Origin: JBFGFX01 sp965232455
GTDB lineage: Bacteria; Pseudomonadota; Gammaproteobacteria; Steroidobacterales; Woeseiaceae
DNA length: 64,000 nucleotides
Reading direction: 5' to 3'
Assembly: GCA_965232455.1 (NCBI GenBank)
Contig: OZ246981.1
Coordinates: forward strand, 992,001-1,056,000
Position numbers and translations under genes: made by a program. This document shows positions 41,299 to 50,639 of this stretch, one piece after another; the stretch's first letter is position 1, and every line of letters begins with the position of its first letter. Below the pieces are notes generated by a model. It made no database searches. It was not told the DNA's origin and saw only the letters and a list, made by a program, of their open reading frames with translations.

Positions 41299-42336
41299 TC
41301 ATGCCGCGCGCTCTTCACCCTCCGTAACCAGAATGAGTGGTAAGCCCGTTGGGTCGACGTCACTCGTGCCGCGCACCCGCCTCAGGCCGGCGAGGCCCGC
41401 CGCGCCGGAAGGAGTCGTCGGCACGCCGCGGCTGCTCAGGAATGCGGCGGCAGCGTCGGCCTCGTCGTCCGATACGCTGACGAATTCGACGTTGGAGCGT
41501 TCGAGAATCGTGTGCGCGATCAGCGAAGGTTCCTTGCAATCGAGACGGCCCATGTTCGTCGCGGGTCCGTCGCTGCGTGTTGGGCGTCCCTCCCGGCTGC
41601 TTGCCGCCAGGCACGCCGCGGCTTCCGGTTCGACGACAACAATGCGCGGCTGCACGCGCCAGTTGCTGCGAATCATCCGGGTTATCGCCGCGGCAAGTCC
41701 GCCGACGCCAGCCTGAAGATAAACGTCTGACGGCCATGCCCCGAGTTGCTCGAAGGTCTCGCGCAGTTCCTCCGCAATGACGGTGTAGCCCTCCATGACG
41801 AGTGCGGGTGGTGCGAGATAATCTCGCCAAGCGGCGTCGGCGAGCAGTGTTGCGTTTGTTTGTTCGGCGTCAGCTTTTGCTGCCGCCATACTCTCCTCGT
41901 ACGTGTTGCCGGAGCGGACGACGGCGGCTTTTTTCGCCAACAGGCGTTTCTCGAAATGCTCCGGCACCTGATGGCTCAAATAGATACGCGCACGGGCGCC
42001 AAACAGTCGCGCCCCTTCCGCAATCGCGAGGCCGTGATTGCCGGCGCTTGCACAGACAAACGTCTTCGACGCCGAGAACTCCCGTACGGCGGCGGAAACC
42101 AGATCCTCCGCGACCAGGGTACGACCGGTAGCCGCTTCGTAGTGCTCCTTGATCATCATCGCCACGGCATACACACCGCCCAGCGCCTTGAACGACCCGA
42201 GCCCCATCCTGCCGGACTCGTCCTTTACCAGAACGGTGAGCCCGGAAGCGTCGGTAATCTCCGTCAATGCCGTGCGCTCATACGCGGGGCAGGCGGCTAA
42301 CAAACCAAGTGGTTTATCCGGGTCAGGGTCGAACAT
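41299..42336 (-). CDS. PLP-dependent ammonia-lyase, diaminopropionate ammonia-lyase-like
   Basis: A 345-residue fold-type II PLP enzyme. The PLP-binding lysine is K50 in GRMGLGSFKALGG, a context closer to diaminopropionate ammonia-lyase than to threonine dehydratase. Other motifs are CASAGNHGLAIAEGA (phosphate and substrate loop), LQAGVGGLAAAI (glycine-rich phosphate loop) and the late PTTPSGAAGLAGL. It should eliminate ammonia from an amino acid; 2,3-diaminopropionate is one possibility. At 345 residues it is shorter than typical YgeX (about 400). It is divergent from an Lrp/AsnC-type gene that probably controls it. Confidence 0.82.
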   Translation of the reverse strand: MFDPDPDKPLGLLAACPAYERTALTEITDASGLTVLVKDESGRMGLGSFKALGGVYAVAMMIKEHYEAATGRTLVAEDLVSAAVREFSASKTFVCASAGNHGLAIAEGARLFGARARIYLSHQVPEHFEKRLLAKKAAVVRSGNTYEESMAAAKADAEQTNATLLADAAWRDYLAPPALVMEGYTVIAEELRETFEQLGAWPSDVYLQAGVGGLAAAITRMIRSNWRVQPRIVVVEPEAAACLAASSREGRPTRSDGPATNMGRLDCKEPSLIAHTILERSNVEFVSVSDDEADAAAAFLSSRGVPTTPSGAAGLAGLRRVRGTSDVDPTGLPLILVTEGEERAA

Positions 42337-42468
42337 GAGGGTCCTTGGACGGGGAAGAATCGACGCGGTTAATGCCGTGATTCTAGTCGCTGAGCGTGAT
42401 GCGAATACGGCGGAATTCGTGGATATGCGATAATTCGACGCGGTAATTGGGACGTAGACGAGAAAACA

Positions 42469-42966
42469 ATGCAGCTAAAACTGGATTCAGCGGACCGGAG
42501 CATTCTCGCCGCTTTGCAAACGGACGCCACTTTGGGCCTGGAGCACCTGGCCGAAGTGTCGGGGCTATCGGTGGCTTCGGTGCAGCGGCGGCTAAGACGC
42601 CTTCGGGAGTCCAAGGTGATCGAGCGGACCATAGCCGTGCTGAGTCCGGCGGCGCTGGACCAGAACATGACGTTCATCGTTCTGGTCGAGTTGGAACGCG
42701 AACGTCTCGATCAGCTCGAGGCGTTCCAGCGGATCGCGCGTAAGGAATCGCAGGTTCAGCAGTGTTATTACGTTACGGGGGAAGCGGACTTTGCACTCGT
42801 TTGTGTGGCGAGGAACATGAACGATTTCGAGGCGCTGACGCACCGCTTGTTTTTTGACAACGCGAACGTGCGGAGATTCAGGACGTCGGTCGTCATGGGG
42901 CGCACGAAGGTGGGTTTGTCGGTGCCGACGACGAAGCCGGCCGACGACGACCAACCAGCCGGATAA
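42469..42966 (+). CDS. Lrp/AsnC-family regulator
   Basis: A 165-residue protein. The N-terminal HTH (LDSADRSILAALQTDATLGLEHLAEVSGLSVASVQRRLRRL) is followed by the RAM ligand domain (FIVLVELERERLDQLEAF, VQQCYYVTGEADFALVCVARNMNDFEALTHRLFF). Such proteins bind amino acids and control nearby amino-acid enzymes, here most simply the divergent PLP lyase. The direct repeat TCGACGCGGT occurs twice in the intergenic region (42360-42369, 42435-42444) and may be part of its binding site. Confidence 0.9.
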   Translation: MQLKLDSADRSILAALQTDATLGLEHLAEVSGLSVASVQRRLRRLRESKVIERTIAVLSPAALDQNMTFIVLVELERERLDQLEAFQRIARKESQVQQCYYVTGEADFALVCVARNMNDFEALTHRLFFDNANVRRFRTSVVMGRTKVGLSVPTTKPADDDQPAG

Positions 42967-43220
42967 TGCGGGACAGCGGGCTGCGAGAGCCTACGCGGTC
43001 GTGATCACGGGTATCCCGAGGCAGTCCCATTCGTCAATGCGGGTGCGTGGCGGCCGCGCCTTTCGATGAGCGGGACGTACGCTAAACACAGTGTTCACCC
43101 GCGGAATGTGACCGCGGTCATCCAGCGAACCTCACGATTACCGACATAGTGCACGGCTCGGCGGGCCGTGGCAGGCGCCGCCGTCGATGGCGTCCCGTTT
43201 GTCGGCACGGAGAGAGCGAT

Positions 43221-43610
43221 ATGACCGATGGTGACCTTGTTCCGTATGCGTTCGCGCGACAGCGTTTTACACACGCCTGTAATGCCCTTGCGAACGAGCA
43301 ACGCGACGTCAGGGATCGTGTGAAGGATGCGATCGTCGCGCTCTCACCGCTGCGCGCCGAAGACATTCCACGCTCCTGCCAGGTGCTCTATGAGCGTTTG
43401 CAGAATCTGATCGGCCCGGAGCTTTGGGACGATGATGCAACATCCGGGACGCTGGCCGCCGCGGTCAACGCATTGTCGATGGGCCGCATGGCCACCTCGA
43501 TCGACCTGATTGTCAAAGCCAGCGACACGCTCGACAAGCACTGCGGAATCGAACCCGGGCAACGATCAAAACGGGTGGGCTCTCCTTATGCCTACTCGGG
43601 ACCGGGTTGA
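43221..43610 (+). CDS. Hypothetical helical protein
   Basis: A 129-residue protein, predicted largely helical (FARQRFTHACNALANEQRDVRDRVKDAI, SCQVLYERLQNLIGPELW, GRMATSIDLIVKASDTLDKHCG), without signal or membrane segments. I do not recognise a family. ATG 43221 has GGAGAGAG upstream, whereas the in-frame TTG/GTG candidates further upstream do not. Codon use is ordinary for the region. It stands alone between the Lrp and LysR genes. Confidence 0.65.
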   Translation: MTDGDLVPYAFARQRFTHACNALANEQRDVRDRVKDAIVALSPLRAEDIPRSCQVLYERLQNLIGPELWDDDATSGTLAAAVNALSMGRMATSIDLIVKASDTLDKHCGIEPGQRSKRVGSPYAYSGPG

Positions 43611-43673
43611 CGGCCGGATTGGTTTGACATAGTCCCGCAAGTTCAGACACCTCATCAAACACTGTCGTTCAGA

Positions 43674-43685
43674 CTGCTATAGCAG
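43674..43685. promoter_or_regulatory. Perfect palindrome upstream of LysR gene
   Basis: CTGCTATAGCAG is fully self-complementary. Two GTTCAGAC copies lie in the 24 bp before it. It may be the autoregulatory site of the downstream LysR regulator, although no T-N11-A motif is centred on it. Confidence 0.4.
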
Positions 43686-43773
43686 CGCAATTTACATTGA
43701 CGTGAGACGGCAAGCCCGGAAAGATGTGCGGCCCATAGCGTCCGTAATCGCGAGTAGTCAAGAACAAGAAGCA

Positions 43774-44712
43774 ATGCAGACCGACTTACCCGATCTACAC
43801 ATCTTCGCCCGCGTCGCCGAGTCGGAGAGTTTTCGAGAAGCGGCCGAATATCTGCGTATGTCGCGTTCAACCGTCAGTATCCGCATTGGACAGTTGGAGA
43901 AGGAGCTCGGCGTTTCGCTGTTCAATCGCAGTACGCGGCGAATCAGTCTGACCGACGCCGGGCAGACGCTTTATGTGTATTGGGAAACGATCGCCTCGAC
44001 GATGCAGGAGGCGCTGGCCGCCGTGCAGGGGGCAGACCAACAGCCGTCGGGGACCCTCCGGGTGAGTATGCCGTCGAGCCTCGGCGTTGCGTTGATGCCG
44101 ACGATGGTCCAGCAATTCTTGCGAACATGGCCCGATCTGAAAATGAGTCTCGATTTTCGCGAGCAAAACGTCGACGTCGTGGGCAAGGGATTCGATGCCG
44201 TCATTCGTTTTGCGCAAAAGCTGCCGGACTCACGGCTGACGGCCAAGCGCCTCGCGACCACGCCGCGTGTGCTGGTTGCCTCGAGCGGTTACCTGGAACG
44301 TCACGGACAACCGTCGCGGTTGAAAGACCTGCGCGGGCACCAGTGCCTCGGACTCGGTTTTCGCTCGGAGCAGAGAATGAGCTGGGCTTTCGAGACCGAC
44401 ACCGGCCCTACCGAAATCGTTCTGCAGCCGGAGTTTGCGGCAAACAACGATCTTGCGCTCGTTTTAGCGGCGTGTCTGGACGGCGGCATTCTGTATTCGC
44501 CGCGGCTGCTGATTGAAAGCGAGATTCGCCTTGGGCGTTTGGAGGTGATTACGTTATCGGACGCCGCGGGACAGGACGTCGGCGCGTTCGCGGTTTATCC
44601 GCAGGCGAAGCCGCCTGCGAAGGTCCGGGTGTTCGTGGAATTCGTCGAAGAGTGCCTCAAACGGCTGGCCGATACCGACCGTTGGGCGCCGTTGCTCCGG
44701 TCGGCGTCGTAG
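43774..44712 (+). CDS. LysR-family transcriptional regulator
   Basis: A 312-residue LTTR with an N-terminal winged HTH (LHIFARVAESESFREAAEYLRMSRSTVSIRIGQLEKELGVSLFNRSTRRISLTDAG) and a C-terminal effector domain (GTLRVSMPSSLGVALMPTMV, GKGFDAVIRFAQKLPDSRL). It has the CrgA/DsdC-like form that often uses Cys-free binding pockets. A perfect 12-bp palindrome (CTGCTATAGCAG, 43674-43685) lies 88 bp upstream. It is convergent with the bkd operon, so its target cannot be read from adjacency alone. Confidence 0.9.
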   Translation: MQTDLPDLHIFARVAESESFREAAEYLRMSRSTVSIRIGQLEKELGVSLFNRSTRRISLTDAGQTLYVYWETIASTMQEALAAVQGADQQPSGTLRVSMPSSLGVALMPTMVQQFLRTWPDLKMSLDFREQNVDVVGKGFDAVIRFAQKLPDSRLTAKRLATTPRVLVASSGYLERHGQPSRLKDLRGHQCLGLGFRSEQRMSWAFETDTGPTEIVLQPEFAANNDLALVLAACLDGGILYSPRLLIESEIRLGRLEVITLSDAAGQDVGAFAVYPQAKPPAKVRVFVEFVEECLKRLADTDRWAPLLRSAS

Positions 44713-44746
44713 GCCGGGTGTTTGTGCGACCGTCGGAACGAAACGA

Positions 44747-45967
44747 TCAGTCCGGCATGAAGATTCTTGCCGGATGCTCCAGGAGTTCCTTGACGTGCTG
44801 TATCATCGCCGCCGCGTCGTAGCCGTCGACAAAACGGTGATCGAACGATGACGACAGGTTCATCATCAGCCTGACTTCCACCTGACCGTCGACGACCATC
44901 GGGCGTTCGACGGCGCGGTTGACCCCGATGATCGCCACCTCCGGCTGGTTGATGACCGGTGTGCTGACGATGCCGCCGAGCTTGCCCAGGCTCGTTATCG
45001 TTATTGTAGAACCCGAAAGCTCGTCGCGTTTGATCTTGTTGCTTCTCGCGGCCTCGGAAACCCGGCGGATCTCCGCCGCAAGGTTTTCGACGGACCGCCT
45101 TTCGGCGTTGCGAACGACAGGAACCTTCAGCCCGTCCGAGGTTTGCGTCGCTACACCCAAATTGACGGATTCGTGTCGCACCAGCACGCCGCGATCGCGA
45201 TCGTAGGTGGTGTTGCACTGCGGGTAAATTTTGAGTGCGCGTACCAGCGCGAGACTGATGAACGGAAGCAGCGTCAACCGCTCTCCGCTGGCGCTTTTCT
45301 TGGAATTCAAGTGTTTGCGCAGCGACTCCAGTTCCGTGACGTCGATTTCTTCGACGTAGGAAAAGTGCGGGATCTCCAGATTGGCCGAGGTCATGCGTTC
45401 GGCGATCATCCGGCGGAGTCCGATGACTTTGACCTCCGTCGTGCCGTCGTCGCCGTCCGCGGCGGTTACCGAACTCGTCGGCAGCCGCTGCTGCAGATAG
45501 GCGTCGAGGTCCTTGCGCAGAATACGGCCGCCGGCGCCGCTGCCGGGGACGAGCGTCAGATCGACGCCCGCTTCTTTCGCGCGCCGCCGAACCGCCGGAG
45601 ACGTGACGATTTTCGACGTGTTGGCGGCCTGCGGTTCCGGTTTGACGGGCGTCGTAACGGGCGCCGGTTTTTCCGCCGGTGCTTCGGTTGCGGTTTCCGT
45701 CTCGGCGGGCCCGGCCGTGCCGTTCGCGCCGGTATCGAAAACGACCAGCGGTGCGCCAACCGCGATCGTGTCGCCGGCATCGCCGGCGAGCGAAATGACT
45801 TTTCCCGTGACGGGCGAGGACAGTTCGACGGCTGCCTTATCGGTCATCATTGTTCCCACGACGTCTTCTTCCGCTACCACGTCGCCAACCTTGATATACC
45901 ACTCCGCGATTTCCGACTCGACGGTGCCTTCGCCGAGGTCCGGTAGTTTGAAGATGTATTCGCTCAT
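44747..45967 (-). CDS. bkdB: Branched-chain alpha-keto acid dehydrogenase E2 (dihydrolipoyl acyltransferase)
   Basis: A 406-residue E2. The lipoyl domain spans residues 1-80 with the lipoylated K44 in MMTDKAAVE, a single lipoyl domain. A Pro/Ala/Glu-rich linker follows, then a peripheral-subunit-binding domain (SPAVRRRAKEAGVDLTLVPGSGAGGRILRKDL, about 140-175) and the catalytic acyltransferase domain ending SFDHRFVDGYDAA, which carries the HxxxDG motif. It transfers acyl groups from E1 to CoA. Its ATG overlaps the E1beta stop by 4 bp. The KAAVE lipoyl context suits the branched-chain complex rather than pyruvate or 2-oxoglutarate dehydrogenase. Confidence 0.93.
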   Translation of the reverse strand: MSEYIFKLPDLGEGTVESEIAEWYIKVGDVVAEEDVVGTMMTDKAAVELSSPVTGKVISLAGDAGDTIAVGAPLVVFDTGANGTAGPAETETATEAPAEKPAPVTTPVKPEPQAANTSKIVTSPAVRRRAKEAGVDLTLVPGSGAGGRILRKDLDAYLQQRLPTSSVTAADGDDGTTEVKVIGLRRMIAERMTSANLEIPHFSYVEEIDVTELESLRKHLNSKKSASGERLTLLPFISLALVRALKIYPQCNTTYDRDRGVLVRHESVNLGVATQTSDGLKVPVVRNAERRSVENLAAEIRRVSEAARSNKIKRDELSGSTITITSLGKLGGIVSTPVINQPEVAIIGVNRAVERPMVVDGQVEVRLMMNLSSSFDHRFVDGYDAAAMIQHVKELLEHPARIFMPD

Positions 45968-46980
45968 TCGGCCTCCATGACCTTGTTGATTGCCGCCGCT
46001 ATGCGTTTTTGGCCCGGGAAATACTGCCACTCGAATGCATGCGGGTAGGGCGTATCCCACCCGGCGACCCGCTCGATCGGCGCTTCCAGGTGATAGAAAC
46101 ACTCCTCCTGAATGGTTGCGGACAGTTCGGCGCCGTAGCCGTTGAACCGGGTGGCTTCGTGCGCGACCAGGCAACGTCCGGTTTTTTTCACCGATTCCGT
46201 AATCGTATCAGCATCCAGCGGTGAGATCGTCCGGACGTCGACCACTTCGGCGTCCACGCCCGTGAGCCTGGCTGCGGCCTGGGCGACGTGCACGAGCGTC
46301 CCGTAAGTGACGATGGTCAATTCTTCGCCCGTCTGCACGATCTCGGCGGTATCGAGCGGGACGGTGTAATAGCGTTCCGGCACCTCGCCTTTCGGATGTT
46401 TCGTCCAGGGCACGGCCGGCTTCTCGGGGTCGCCGTCGAAAGGACCGTTGTAAATACGCTTGGGCTCGAAAAAGACGACCGGGTCGTCGGATTCGATCGC
46501 GCTGATCAGCAGTCCCTTGGCGTCGTAAGGATTGGACGGAATGACCGTCTTGATACCCGTGACGTGGGCGAACAGCGCCTCCGGACTTTGTGAGTGCGTC
46601 TGGCCTCCGCGAATTCCTCCGCCGCAGGGCGTGCGAACGGTCACCGGAGAGAAGAAGTCTCCGCCGGACCGGTAGCGAATTCGCGCGAGTTCGCTGACGA
46701 TCTGGTCGAATCCGGGGTAGATGTAGTCGGCGAATTGAATTTCGACCACCGGGCGCAGGCCGTTTACGCCCATGCCGATAGCGGTGCCGATAATGCCGCC
46801 CTCGGCGATGGGCGCATCGATGACGCGATGCTCGCCGTATTTCCGCTGCAACCCATCCGTGCAGCGGAAGACGCCGCCGAAATAGCCGACGTCTTCGCCG
46901 AAGACGACCACGTTGGCGTCCTTTTGCATTACGACGTCGAGCGCGGAGCGAATGGCCTCGATCATGTTCATCTGCGCCAT
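45964..46980 (-). CDS. bkdA2: Branched-chain alpha-keto acid dehydrogenase E1 beta subunit
   Basis: A 338-residue transketolase-like beta subunit. It opens MNMIEAIRSALDVVMQKDANVVVFGEDVGYFGGVFRCTDGLQ, has the typical EGGIIGTAIGMG and GGIRGGQTHSQSPEALFAH, and the C-terminal transketolase domain contains EVVDVRTISPLDADTI. With E1alpha it decarboxylates branched-chain 2-oxo acids from valine, leucine and isoleucine using TPP. It starts 3 bp after the E1alpha stop and overlaps the E2 start, so the order E1alpha-E1beta-E2 is one operon. Confidence 0.94.
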   Translation of the reverse strand: MAQMNMIEAIRSALDVVMQKDANVVVFGEDVGYFGGVFRCTDGLQRKYGEHRVIDAPIAEGGIIGTAIGMGVNGLRPVVEIQFADYIYPGFDQIVSELARIRYRSGGDFFSPVTVRTPCGGGIRGGQTHSQSPEALFAHVTGIKTVIPSNPYDAKGLLISAIESDDPVVFFEPKRIYNGPFDGDPEKPAVPWTKHPKGEVPERYYTVPLDTAEIVQTGEELTIVTYGTLVHVAQAAARLTGVDAEVVDVRTISPLDADTITESVKKTGRCLVAHEATRFNGYGAELSATIQEECFYHLEAPIERVAGWDTPYPHAFEWQYFPGQKRIAAAINKVMEAE

Positions 46981-46983
46981 CGC

Positions 46984-48222
46984 TCAAGCCTCCTCGAGGT
47001 CGAGCATCTGCCGCCGCTGGCGTTCGAGATACGGAGGGGTCTCGGCGTACACGTCGTCGAACATGCTGGCCGGATCGAGGAATGGGCCCTCGGTCATCGT
47101 GCCGTACTTCTGTGCCTGCTTCCACGCGGCCAGAACTTCGGCGCGCAGCTCTTCCTCGAGTTTTTCGTGTTCGCTTTCCGACCAGTGCCCCTCGGCGATC
47201 AGGTGCTGCTTCAGGCGCTCGACGGGATCGCCGAGCGGGAAAGAATCCCATTCGTCTTTCGGGCGATACTTGCTCGGGTCGTCGCTGGTCGAATGGGCGC
47301 CGCCGCGGTAGGTCACGAGTTCGATCAGCGTCGGACCGCCGCCGCGGCGGGCACGATCGGCCGCCCACAGCGTCACGGCGTAAACGGCCAGGAAGTCATT
47401 GCCGTCCACGCGGATGCCGGGGACGCCCAGTCCCAGGCCGCGCGCGGCAAACGGGCGGCGTTCGCCGCCGGCAAACCCCTGGAACGTCGAGATTGCCCAC
47501 TGGTTGTTGACCACGTTGAGAATGACCGGCGCGAAATACACGGCGGCGAACGTCAATGCGTAGTGGAAGTCCGCCTCGGCCGTGCTGCCGTCTCCTACCC
47601 AGGCCGCGGCAACGTGATCCTCCCCCTTGATGGCCGAGGCCATCGCCCAGCCCGCGGCGTTCGGAAACTGCGTGCCGAGATTGCCCGAGATCGAGAAGAT
47701 GTTTGCGCTGGCGTTATGATAGAGCACGGGCAGCTGCCGACCCTTGCACATGTCGCGGGTGTTCGACAGGCACTCGCACATCATGTCGACGAGCTTGGTG
47801 CCGCGGTACATGAAAAGCCCCTGATTCCGGTACGAGGGAAAACACATGTCGCCCGGCCGCAGCGCCATGCCCTGCGCGATCGAGATGGCTTCCTCGCCGA
47901 GCGCCTGCATGTAAAACGAAATCCGGCCCTGGCGCTGGATTTGCCACATGCGTTCGTCGAAGACGCGGTTGAGCACCATCCAGCGCAGTGCGATCTGCAG
48001 CTTGTCCGGGTCGATGGTCGGGTCCCACGCGCCCTTGGCCGAGTGGTCGTCGTCGAGGACGCGCACGAGCTCCATGCTCAGGTGCTCGATATCCCGGGTT
48101 CGCGCGTCGATCGGCGGCCGGTCTACCGCGCCCGCGGGGCTGAGATTCAGGTAGCTGAAGTCCGGCTTGTCGCCAGGCCGGGCCGACGGGCGCGGAATAT
48201 GCAGTCTGGACTTGGTGCTCAT
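46984..48222 (-). CDS. bkdA1: Branched-chain alpha-keto acid dehydrogenase E1 alpha subunit
   Basis: A 412-residue TPP-binding alpha subunit. The TPP motif WVGDGSTAEADFHYALTFAAVYFAPVILNVVNN is intact. Other segments are RGRISFYMQALGEEAISIAQGMAL and GVRVDGND-like GIRVDGNDFLAVY. RGGAHSTSDDPSKYRPKDEW is the phosphorylation-loop region of the family. It is the first gene of the bkd operon; the E3 lipoamide dehydrogenase is not in the window and must be supplied elsewhere. The 320-bp divergent gap to the EF-G-like gene presumably contains its promoter. Confidence 0.94.
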   Translation of the reverse strand: MSTKSRLHIPRPSARPGDKPDFSYLNLSPAGAVDRPPIDARTRDIEHLSMELVRVLDDDHSAKGAWDPTIDPDKLQIALRWMVLNRVFDERMWQIQRQGRISFYMQALGEEAISIAQGMALRPGDMCFPSYRNQGLFMYRGTKLVDMMCECLSNTRDMCKGRQLPVLYHNASANIFSISGNLGTQFPNAAGWAMASAIKGEDHVAAAWVGDGSTAEADFHYALTFAAVYFAPVILNVVNNQWAISTFQGFAGGERRPFAARGLGLGVPGIRVDGNDFLAVYAVTLWAADRARRGGGPTLIELVTYRGGAHSTSDDPSKYRPKDEWDSFPLGDPVERLKQHLIAEGHWSESEHEKLEEELRAEVLAAWKQAQKYGTMTEGPFLDPASMFDDVYAETPPYLERQRRQMLDLEEA

Positions 48223-48542
48223 GCGATACGGAATCCTTTCAGTGGCATTTAGGGGAGGCGCACAACGGCGGCGATTCTCGCACGATATGGCTCCGGTCTA
48301 CATGTAAGGTTTGTGGTAGCCGGATTTTACGCTTTCTTGCCCCGGCGGTCCGAGTCGATCGGCGGCGGATTGGCGCGTTCTTGGGCACGATTGAGACTTG
48401 CACCGGCGGCCGATCTGGGGCACTTTGGTACCAGGGCCTGCTAGTACTCGACAAAAACGCCCTGTTGCGCCGGCGGCCCCGCCTCACGCGCATCGCCGGT
48501 GCGAAACTCAGTGAATGACCGTAAGCATTGAGAGGTAACGCC
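48223..48542. other. Divergent intergenic region (bkd / EF-G-like gene)
   Basis: No coding frame, RNA gene or strong dyad was recognised in these 320 bp. The region must hold the start sites of the bkd operon on the minus strand and of the EF-G paralogue on the plus strand. I could not identify convincing -35/-10 pairs. Confidence 0.45.
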
Positions 48543-50594
48543 GTGCCAAGCCATACGTCCGAGCAAATCCGCAACATCGCTCTGGTCGGACACGCCGGTT
48601 CCGGTAAAACGACCCTTGTGGAAGGGCTGCTGTCCGCGGCCGGCGTCATCGGCGCGCCTGGCAGCGTCGAACGCGGCACGACGGTCAGCGACTTCGACCC
48701 CCAGGAAAAAAGCCTGCAACACTCCCTGGATTGCACCGTGGTGACGCTCGAGCACGGAGGGATTCACGTCAACCTTCTGGATACGCCCGGATACCCGGAA
48801 TTCGTCGGCCGCGCGCTCGGCGCGCTCGAAGCGGTCGAAACGGCGGCAATTGTCATCAACGCTGCCAACGGGATCGAGCCCATGACCCAGCGGATGATGG
48901 ATCAGGCGCGGGATCTGGGTTTGTGCCGGATGATCATCGTTAACCGGATCGACGCGCCCGGCGTCAACGCCGGGGCGCTTCTAGGGGAAATCCGCGATAC
49001 TTTCGGTCCCGAGTGCCTGCCGATCAATCTGCCGGCCGACGGTGCAAGCCGCGTTGCCGACTGTTTTTTCGAGCACGAGGACGGTAACACTGACGCCAGT
49101 TCCGTCGCCGAGGCGCACACCCAAATCGTCGACCAGGTTGTGGAGCTCGATGAGGAACTGATGGAGCTCTACCTGGAGCAGGGGGAGGAACTCGACCCGT
49201 CTCAGCTCCACGATACGTTCGAGCAAGCGCTGCGCGAAGGGCATCTGGTGCCGATTTGTTTCAGTTCGGCCGCCAACGACGTCGGCGTGCGGCAGTTGCT
49301 GCGGGTTTTCGAGATGCTGATGCCGAATCCGATGGAAGGAAACCCGCCGGCGTTTCTCAAGGGAGAGGGTGAAGACGCTCAACCGGTCGAGGTGACGCCG
49401 GACGCATCGAAACATGCCGTCGCGCACGTATTCAAGATCAGCATCGACCCCTTTGCCGGCAAACTCGGCGTCTTTCGGGTACATCAGGGCACGATCACGC
49501 CTACGAGTCAGCTGTTCATCGGCGATGGCCGAAAGCCTTTTAAAGTTGGTCATCTGTTTCGACTGCACGGTAAGGAACACAGCGAGATCGACTGTGCGAT
49601 TCCGGGCGACATCTGCGCGGTGGCGAAGGTGGACGACGTCCACCTCGATGCCGTGCTGCACGATTCGCACGACGAAGATCATTTTCATCTTCGTCCCGCG
49701 GTGTTTCCCGATCCGCTGCTCGGTATCGCGGTGGAGCCGGAGAGCCGCGGGCAGGAGCAGAAACTCTCGGACGCGCTGCATAAACTCCTCGCCGAGGATC
49801 CCTGCGCCCGCATCGAGCACAACAGCACGGCAAACGAAACCGTGTTGTACGGCATGGGTGAATTCCACCTTCGGATGTTGATTGAACGCCTGGCGGATCG
49901 ATACAACGTCGTCGTGCAGACTCACCCGCCGAGTATCGCGTATCGGGAGACGGTGACCGGCACGGCGGAAGGCCACCACCGCCACAAGAAACAAACCGGC
50001 GGCGCCGGGCAGTTTGGCGAGGTCCATCTGCGTATCGAGGCCCTGCCCAGAGGGTCCGGCTTCAAGTTCGCGAATGCGGTGGTTGGCGGCGCGATCCCTT
50101 CGCAATTTATCCCGGCCGTAGAGAAGGGCATCCGGCAGGTGCTTTCACAAGGCGCCATCGCCGGTTATCCCGTCCAGGACATCAAAGTGACGGTGTTCGA
50201 CGGCAAACACCATGCGGTGGACTCAAAGGAAATTGCGTTCGTGACCGCGGGCCGGAAAGCGCTTCTCGACGCGATAGCCAAGGCGCGCCCGATCGTGCTG
50301 GAACCGATCGTCAAAGTGGAGATGTTTGCGCCTTCCGGCAGCATCGGCGATATCGCGGGCGACCTTTCGAGTCGTCGTGGACGCATCAACGGCAATACGT
50401 CGCTGCCGGGAAACCGGGTATCGATCATGGGCGAAGTTCCGCTCGCCGAATTTCGCGACTACCAGACGCGGCTGAAGTCGCTGACCGGCGGGGAGGGCGA
50501 GTTCACGATGGATTTCAGTCATTACGAGCCCGTGCCGCCAACCGTCCAGCGCGAATTGATGTCCAGTTACCAGCATCCGGCGGACACGGACTGA
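48543..50594 (+). CDS. Elongation factor G-like GTPase (FusA paralogue)
   Basis: A 683-residue translational GTPase of the EF-G-like (FusA2-type) branch. G1 is GHAGSGKT (residues 15-22), G3 is DTPGYPEFV, and G4 reads NRID instead of the usual NKxD, as in several EF-G paralogues. Domains II-V follow, including the domain IV signature RETVTGTAEGHHRHKKQTGGAGQFGEV. Conventional EF-G translocates the ribosome; this subgroup has no settled function and is not the str-operon copy. GTG 48543 follows AGAGGT at 7 bp, and the TTG at 48528 is less likely. Confidence 0.9.
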   Translation: MPSHTSEQIRNIALVGHAGSGKTTLVEGLLSAAGVIGAPGSVERGTTVSDFDPQEKSLQHSLDCTVVTLEHGGIHVNLLDTPGYPEFVGRALGALEAVETAAIVINAANGIEPMTQRMMDQARDLGLCRMIIVNRIDAPGVNAGALLGEIRDTFGPECLPINLPADGASRVADCFFEHEDGNTDASSVAEAHTQIVDQVVELDEELMELYLEQGEELDPSQLHDTFEQALREGHLVPICFSSAANDVGVRQLLRVFEMLMPNPMEGNPPAFLKGEGEDAQPVEVTPDASKHAVAHVFKISIDPFAGKLGVFRVHQGTITPTSQLFIGDGRKPFKVGHLFRLHGKEHSEIDCAIPGDICAVAKVDDVHLDAVLHDSHDEDHFHLRPAVFPDPLLGIAVEPESRGQEQKLSDALHKLLAEDPCARIEHNSTANETVLYGMGEFHLRMLIERLADRYNVVVQTHPPSIAYRETVTGTAEGHHRHKKQTGGAGQFGEVHLRIEALPRGSGFKFANAVVGGAIPSQFIPAVEKGIRQVLSQGAIAGYPVQDIKVTVFDGKHHAVDSKEIAFVTAGRKALLDAIAKARPIVLEPIVKVEMFAPSGSIGDIAGDLSSRRGRINGNTSLPGNRVSIMGEVPLAEFRDYQTRLKSLTGGEGEFTMDFSHYEPVPPTVQRELMSSYQHPADTD

Positions 50595-50639
50595 TCGACG
50601 CCGCTTTTCCCAAACGCCTGAACCCTGACGAGCATCGGT

